From Nakamurella deserti (GTDB lineage Bacteria > Actinomycetota > Actinomycetes > Mycobacteriales > Nakamurellaceae): a stretch of DNA of 64,000 bases. The stretch spans positions 1 to 64,000 of the forward strand of contig NZ_QCXS01000001.1 of the NCBI RefSeq assembly GCF_003260015.1, written 5' to 3'. The notes beneath the pieces were generated by a model, which searched no databases, was not told where the DNA came from, and worked only from the letters and a program-made list of their open reading frames with translations. Numbering within the stretch: position 1 is the stretch's first letter; the number at the start of each line of letters is the position of its first letter. Below are positions 62,053 to 64,000 of the stretch, piece by piece. Position numbers and translations under genes: made by a program.

Positions 62053-62610
62053 TCAGGAGCTCGGGGTGACGACGACGCGGCGACGCGGCTCTTCGCCCTC
62101 GGACGAGGACGTGACGCCTTCGACCGACGCGACCGCGTCGTGCACGATCTTGCGCTCGAACGGGTTCATGGCCGCGAGCTTCTCCACCTCACCGGAGTCG
62201 AGGACCCGGCGCGCGGCGTCGTGCCCGAGCGCGGTGAGCTCTTCGCGCCGACGAGCGCGGTAGCCCCCGATGTCCAGCATCAACCGTGAGCGGACCCCGG
62301 TCTCCGCCGCCGCGGCGAGGCGGGTGAGTTCCTGGAGCGCATCCAGCACGGCCCCCCGATCACCGACGAGCTTCTCGAGATCACCGCCACCGACGATGGA
62401 CACCACAGCACGCTCACCCTCGACGTCGAGGTCGATGTCGCCGTCGTAATCGAGGATGTCCAGCAGTCGTTCCAGGTAATCGCCCGCCGCGTCACCCTCC
62501 TCGACCAGCAGTTCGGCGGTCTTGGCCGACCGGCTCTTCTCGGTGGGAGCGGGGGGAACCGCTTCGTCGGACGTCGTCGTCTCGACCGCAGTCACGTCAG
62601 TTTCCGTCAT
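62053..62610 (-). CDS. jag: Jag/KhpB RNA-binding protein (SpoIIIJ-associated)
   Basis: 185 residues. An acidic, Thr-rich N-terminus is followed by a KH-like region (about 62-112, [20 protein letters not shown] with GDRGA replacing the usual GxxG) and an R3H domain ([30 protein letters not shown]) at about 115-175. In Gram-positive bacteria it binds RNA and affects cell elongation and division. Located between yidC and rsmG as in most actinobacteria and firmicutes. ATG at 62610; weak Shine-Dalgarno. Confidence 0.93.
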   Translation of the reverse strand: MTETDVTAVETTTSDEAVPPAPTEKSRSAKTAELLVEEGDAAGDYLERLLDILDYDGDIDLDVEGERAVVSIVGGGDLEKLVGDRGAVLDALQELTRLAAAAETGVRSRLMLDIGGYRARRREELTALGHDAARRVLDSGEVEKLAAMNPFERKIVHDAVASVEGVTSSSEGEEPRRRVVVTPSS

Positions 62611-62663
62611 CGTTCCAGTCTGCCAATCGTCGCGTCGCTCGGTGGTTCCGTCTGGAGGCGCGG

Positions 62664-63776
62664 TCAGCGCTTCCGGGTCTTCTTCTTTCCCGGGCCGCCC
62701 GGTCGCGCCCCCGCGGGGCGGGCGCCGGGCGCCGGACGCTGGCCGGCGGGGGAGGACCCGTTGGTCGAGCCGGTCCCGGTGGAGCCGTTGGTCGTCCCCG
62801 TGCCGTTGGTGCCACTCGCCGGGCCGCTCTTGTCGGTGCCGGTCTTGTCCATGCTGACCGGGTTGATCAGGGGACGCTTCGGGTCGACGGGCTTCGCGCC
62901 GGGACGGGGCTTGGTGAAGCTCGCGGCCTGTTGCTCGGCCTCCACGACGGAGGCCAGCTCCGCCTTCTGCCGGTCCTGGATGCGGTGGGCGACGAACAGC
63001 TGCCCGAACGTCCAGGTGTTGTTGGACAGCCAGTAGATCAGGATCGCGAGCGGGAAGAACGGTCCACCGGCGACGACGCCCAGCGGGAACAGGTACAGCA
63101 TGACCTTGTTCATGATCGCGGTCTGCGGGGCCTCGGCGGCCGCGGCGGACTGACGCGCGATGGACTTGCGCGACGTCATGTGGGTGGCGATGCCGGCCAG
63201 GATCATCAGCGGGATCGCGACCCACACCACGGTCGCGTGGTGGCCACCGAGCGCGGCCAGTTCGTTCTGCGGCATGGTGATGAACGACGACAGGGGAGCG
63301 CCGCCGGTGCCATTGCTGTTGGCGAACAGCTTGGCATCGACGAACGAGCCGACATCGTTCTGACCGAAGAAGTAGTTCTCCGTCTTGCCGGGCTTGAACT
63401 CCCGCAGCACGTGGAAGAGGCCCAGGAACACCGGCGCCTGGATCAACGCCGGCAGACAGCCGGCCAGCGGGTTGACGCCGGCCTCCTTGTTGAGCTTCAT
63501 CAGCTCTTCGGACTGCCGCTGGCGGTCGTCCTTGTACTTCTCGCGGATCTTCTTCATCTGCGGCTGCAGTTCCTGCATGCGCAGCTGCGAGTTCATCTGC
63601 TTCATGAACGGCTTGAACAGGATCGCCCGGAGCGTGAAGACGAGGAACACCACGGAGAGCACCCAGGCCCAGCCGTTGTCGGCGCCCATGAACGACCCGA
63701 ACACCTTGTGCCAGACCCAGAGGATGCCGGACACCGGGTAGTAGACGTAGTCCAGCGAGAAGAAGTTGAAGCTCAC
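62664..63776 (-). CDS. yidC: Membrane protein insertase YidC
   Basis: 370 residues. The conserved insertase core has the hydrophilic-groove Arg in [11 protein letters not shown], an amphipathic coiled loop ([20 protein letters not shown]) and hydrophobic helices [39 protein letters not shown] and [17 protein letters not shown]. The C-terminal 80 residues are a Gly/Thr/Ser/Pro-rich tail ending in GKKKTRKR, typical of actinobacterial YidC and likely to contact the ribosome. The GTG at 63776 overlaps the yidD stop (GTGA). Confidence 0.97.
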   Translation of the reverse strand: MSFNFFSLDYVYYPVSGILWVWHKVFGSFMGADNGWAWVLSVVFLVFTLRAILFKPFMKQMNSQLRMQELQPQMKKIREKYKDDRQRQSEELMKLNKEAGVNPLAGCLPALIQAPVFLGLFHVLREFKPGKTENYFFGQNDVGSFVDAKLFANSNGTGGAPLSSFITMPQNELAALGGHHATVVWVAIPLMILAGIATHMTSRKSIARQSAAAAEAPQTAIMNKVMLYLFPLGVVAGGPFFPLAILIYWLSNNTWTFGQLFVAHRIQDRQKAELASVVEAEQQAASFTKPRPGAKPVDPKRPLINPVSMDKTGTDKSGPASGTNGTGTTNGSTGTGSTNGSSPAGQRPAPGARPAGARPGGPGKKKTRKR

Positions 63777-64000
63777 GTCGTGGTGCCTCTCCGGGGGGGT
63801 ACGGGGTCGTAGCCACCAGCGTGCCAGGGATGGCAGCGTCCGATGCGTCGCACGGCGAGCCAGGCGCCGCGAAGGGCACCATGCTCCTGCAGCGCGCCGA
63901 CGGCATAGGCCGAACAGCTGGGGTAGTAACGGCAGGTCGGGGGGAGCGCGGGGGAGATGAACCGCTGGTAGAAGCGGATGGGCGCGAGGAGCACACGCAC
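63773..64000 (-). CDS. yidD: Membrane protein insertion efficiency factor YidD
   Basis: 75 residues visible up to the window edge. The signature [17 protein letters not shown] with two cysteines, and the conserved [17 protein letters not shown], identify YidD (Haemolysin_F/UPF0161). It aids YidC-dependent insertion. The GTG at the last base may be the true start, or it may lie a few codons beyond the window; GTG at 63994 is another option. rnpA is expected immediately upstream. Confidence 0.95.
   Translation of the reverse strand: MRVLLAPIRFYQRFISPALPPTCRYYPSCSAYAVGALQEHGALRGAWLAVRRIGRCHPWHAGGYDPVPPRRGTTT

Overview
The window is high-GC, densely coded actinobacterial chromosome close to the replication origin. 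The right end carries the conserved run nudix – DUF6049-type protein – murJ – trxB – trxA – cwlM – GNAT – parB – parA – rsmG – jag – yidC – yidD, which in Mycobacterium and relatives leads into rnpA, rpmH and dnaA (these would lie just beyond base 64,000). The cca (tRNA nucleotidyltransferase) gene that normally abuts the nudix gene is also present, but about 19 kb away. Long malectin/FN3 proteins and general gene content suggest a Nakamurella- or Frankia-like actinomycete; that placement is inference.

Layout. (1) 1-3563: inositol/sugar catabolism operon on the minus strand (Gfo/Idh/MocA dehydrogenase, hydroxypyruvate-isomerase-like protein, IolE-like protein cut by the window edge) with a divergent LacI regulator; a 9-bp inverted repeat in the shared promoter is a plausible operator. 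(2) 3681-5114: aldo/keto reductase and a VOC protein. (3) 5367-10359: minus-strand signalling cluster of two PAS-histidine-kinase-receiver hybrids and a receiver-EAL phosphodiesterase. (4) 10726-19614: MOSC, nitrilase-family hydrolase, leuS, SdpI-family membrane protein, GAF-EAL protein, SPL-like radical SAM protein, a catalase-fold-like protein and YqgE/AlgH. (5) 20012-27289: MFS transporter, small orphan, cca, ankyrin protein and a LuxR-type regulator with two HTH domains. (6) 28260-43316: one gene of about 5,000 codons for a secreted, multi-domain, carbohydrate-binding-type protein. (7) 43567-53269: envelope and redox block, nudix to cwlM and the GNAT gene. (8) 53445-56586: PLP aminotransferase, D-Ala-D-Ala-ligase-like ATP-grasp protein, and a frameshifted methyltransferase. 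(9) 56836-64000: parB-parA with parS sites inside the genes, a 2.5-kb non-coding repeat-rich gap, then rsmG-jag-yidC-yidD.

How the genes fit together: the origin-proximal block joins chromosome partition (ParAB/parS), ribosome and membrane biogenesis (RsmG, KhpB/Jag, YidC, YidD), lipid II export and its control (MurJ with pseudokinase, CwlM) and thiol homeostasis (TrxB/TrxA, behind a SigR-like promoter). The signalling cluster would lower c-di-GMP; no GGDEF cyclase lies in the window.

The most unusual signal is not a gene. At four loci the extreme 3' end of a gene (last codons, stop codon and sometimes the terminator hairpin) is duplicated downstream: the LuxR gene (7 decayed units), the MFS gene (5), cca (2) and rsmG (2). 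A further 5-copy array of about 117-bp units with a nearly invariant core lies between parA and rsmG. None of these look like CRISPR or insertion sequences. No rRNA, tRNA, transposase or CRISPR array was seen.
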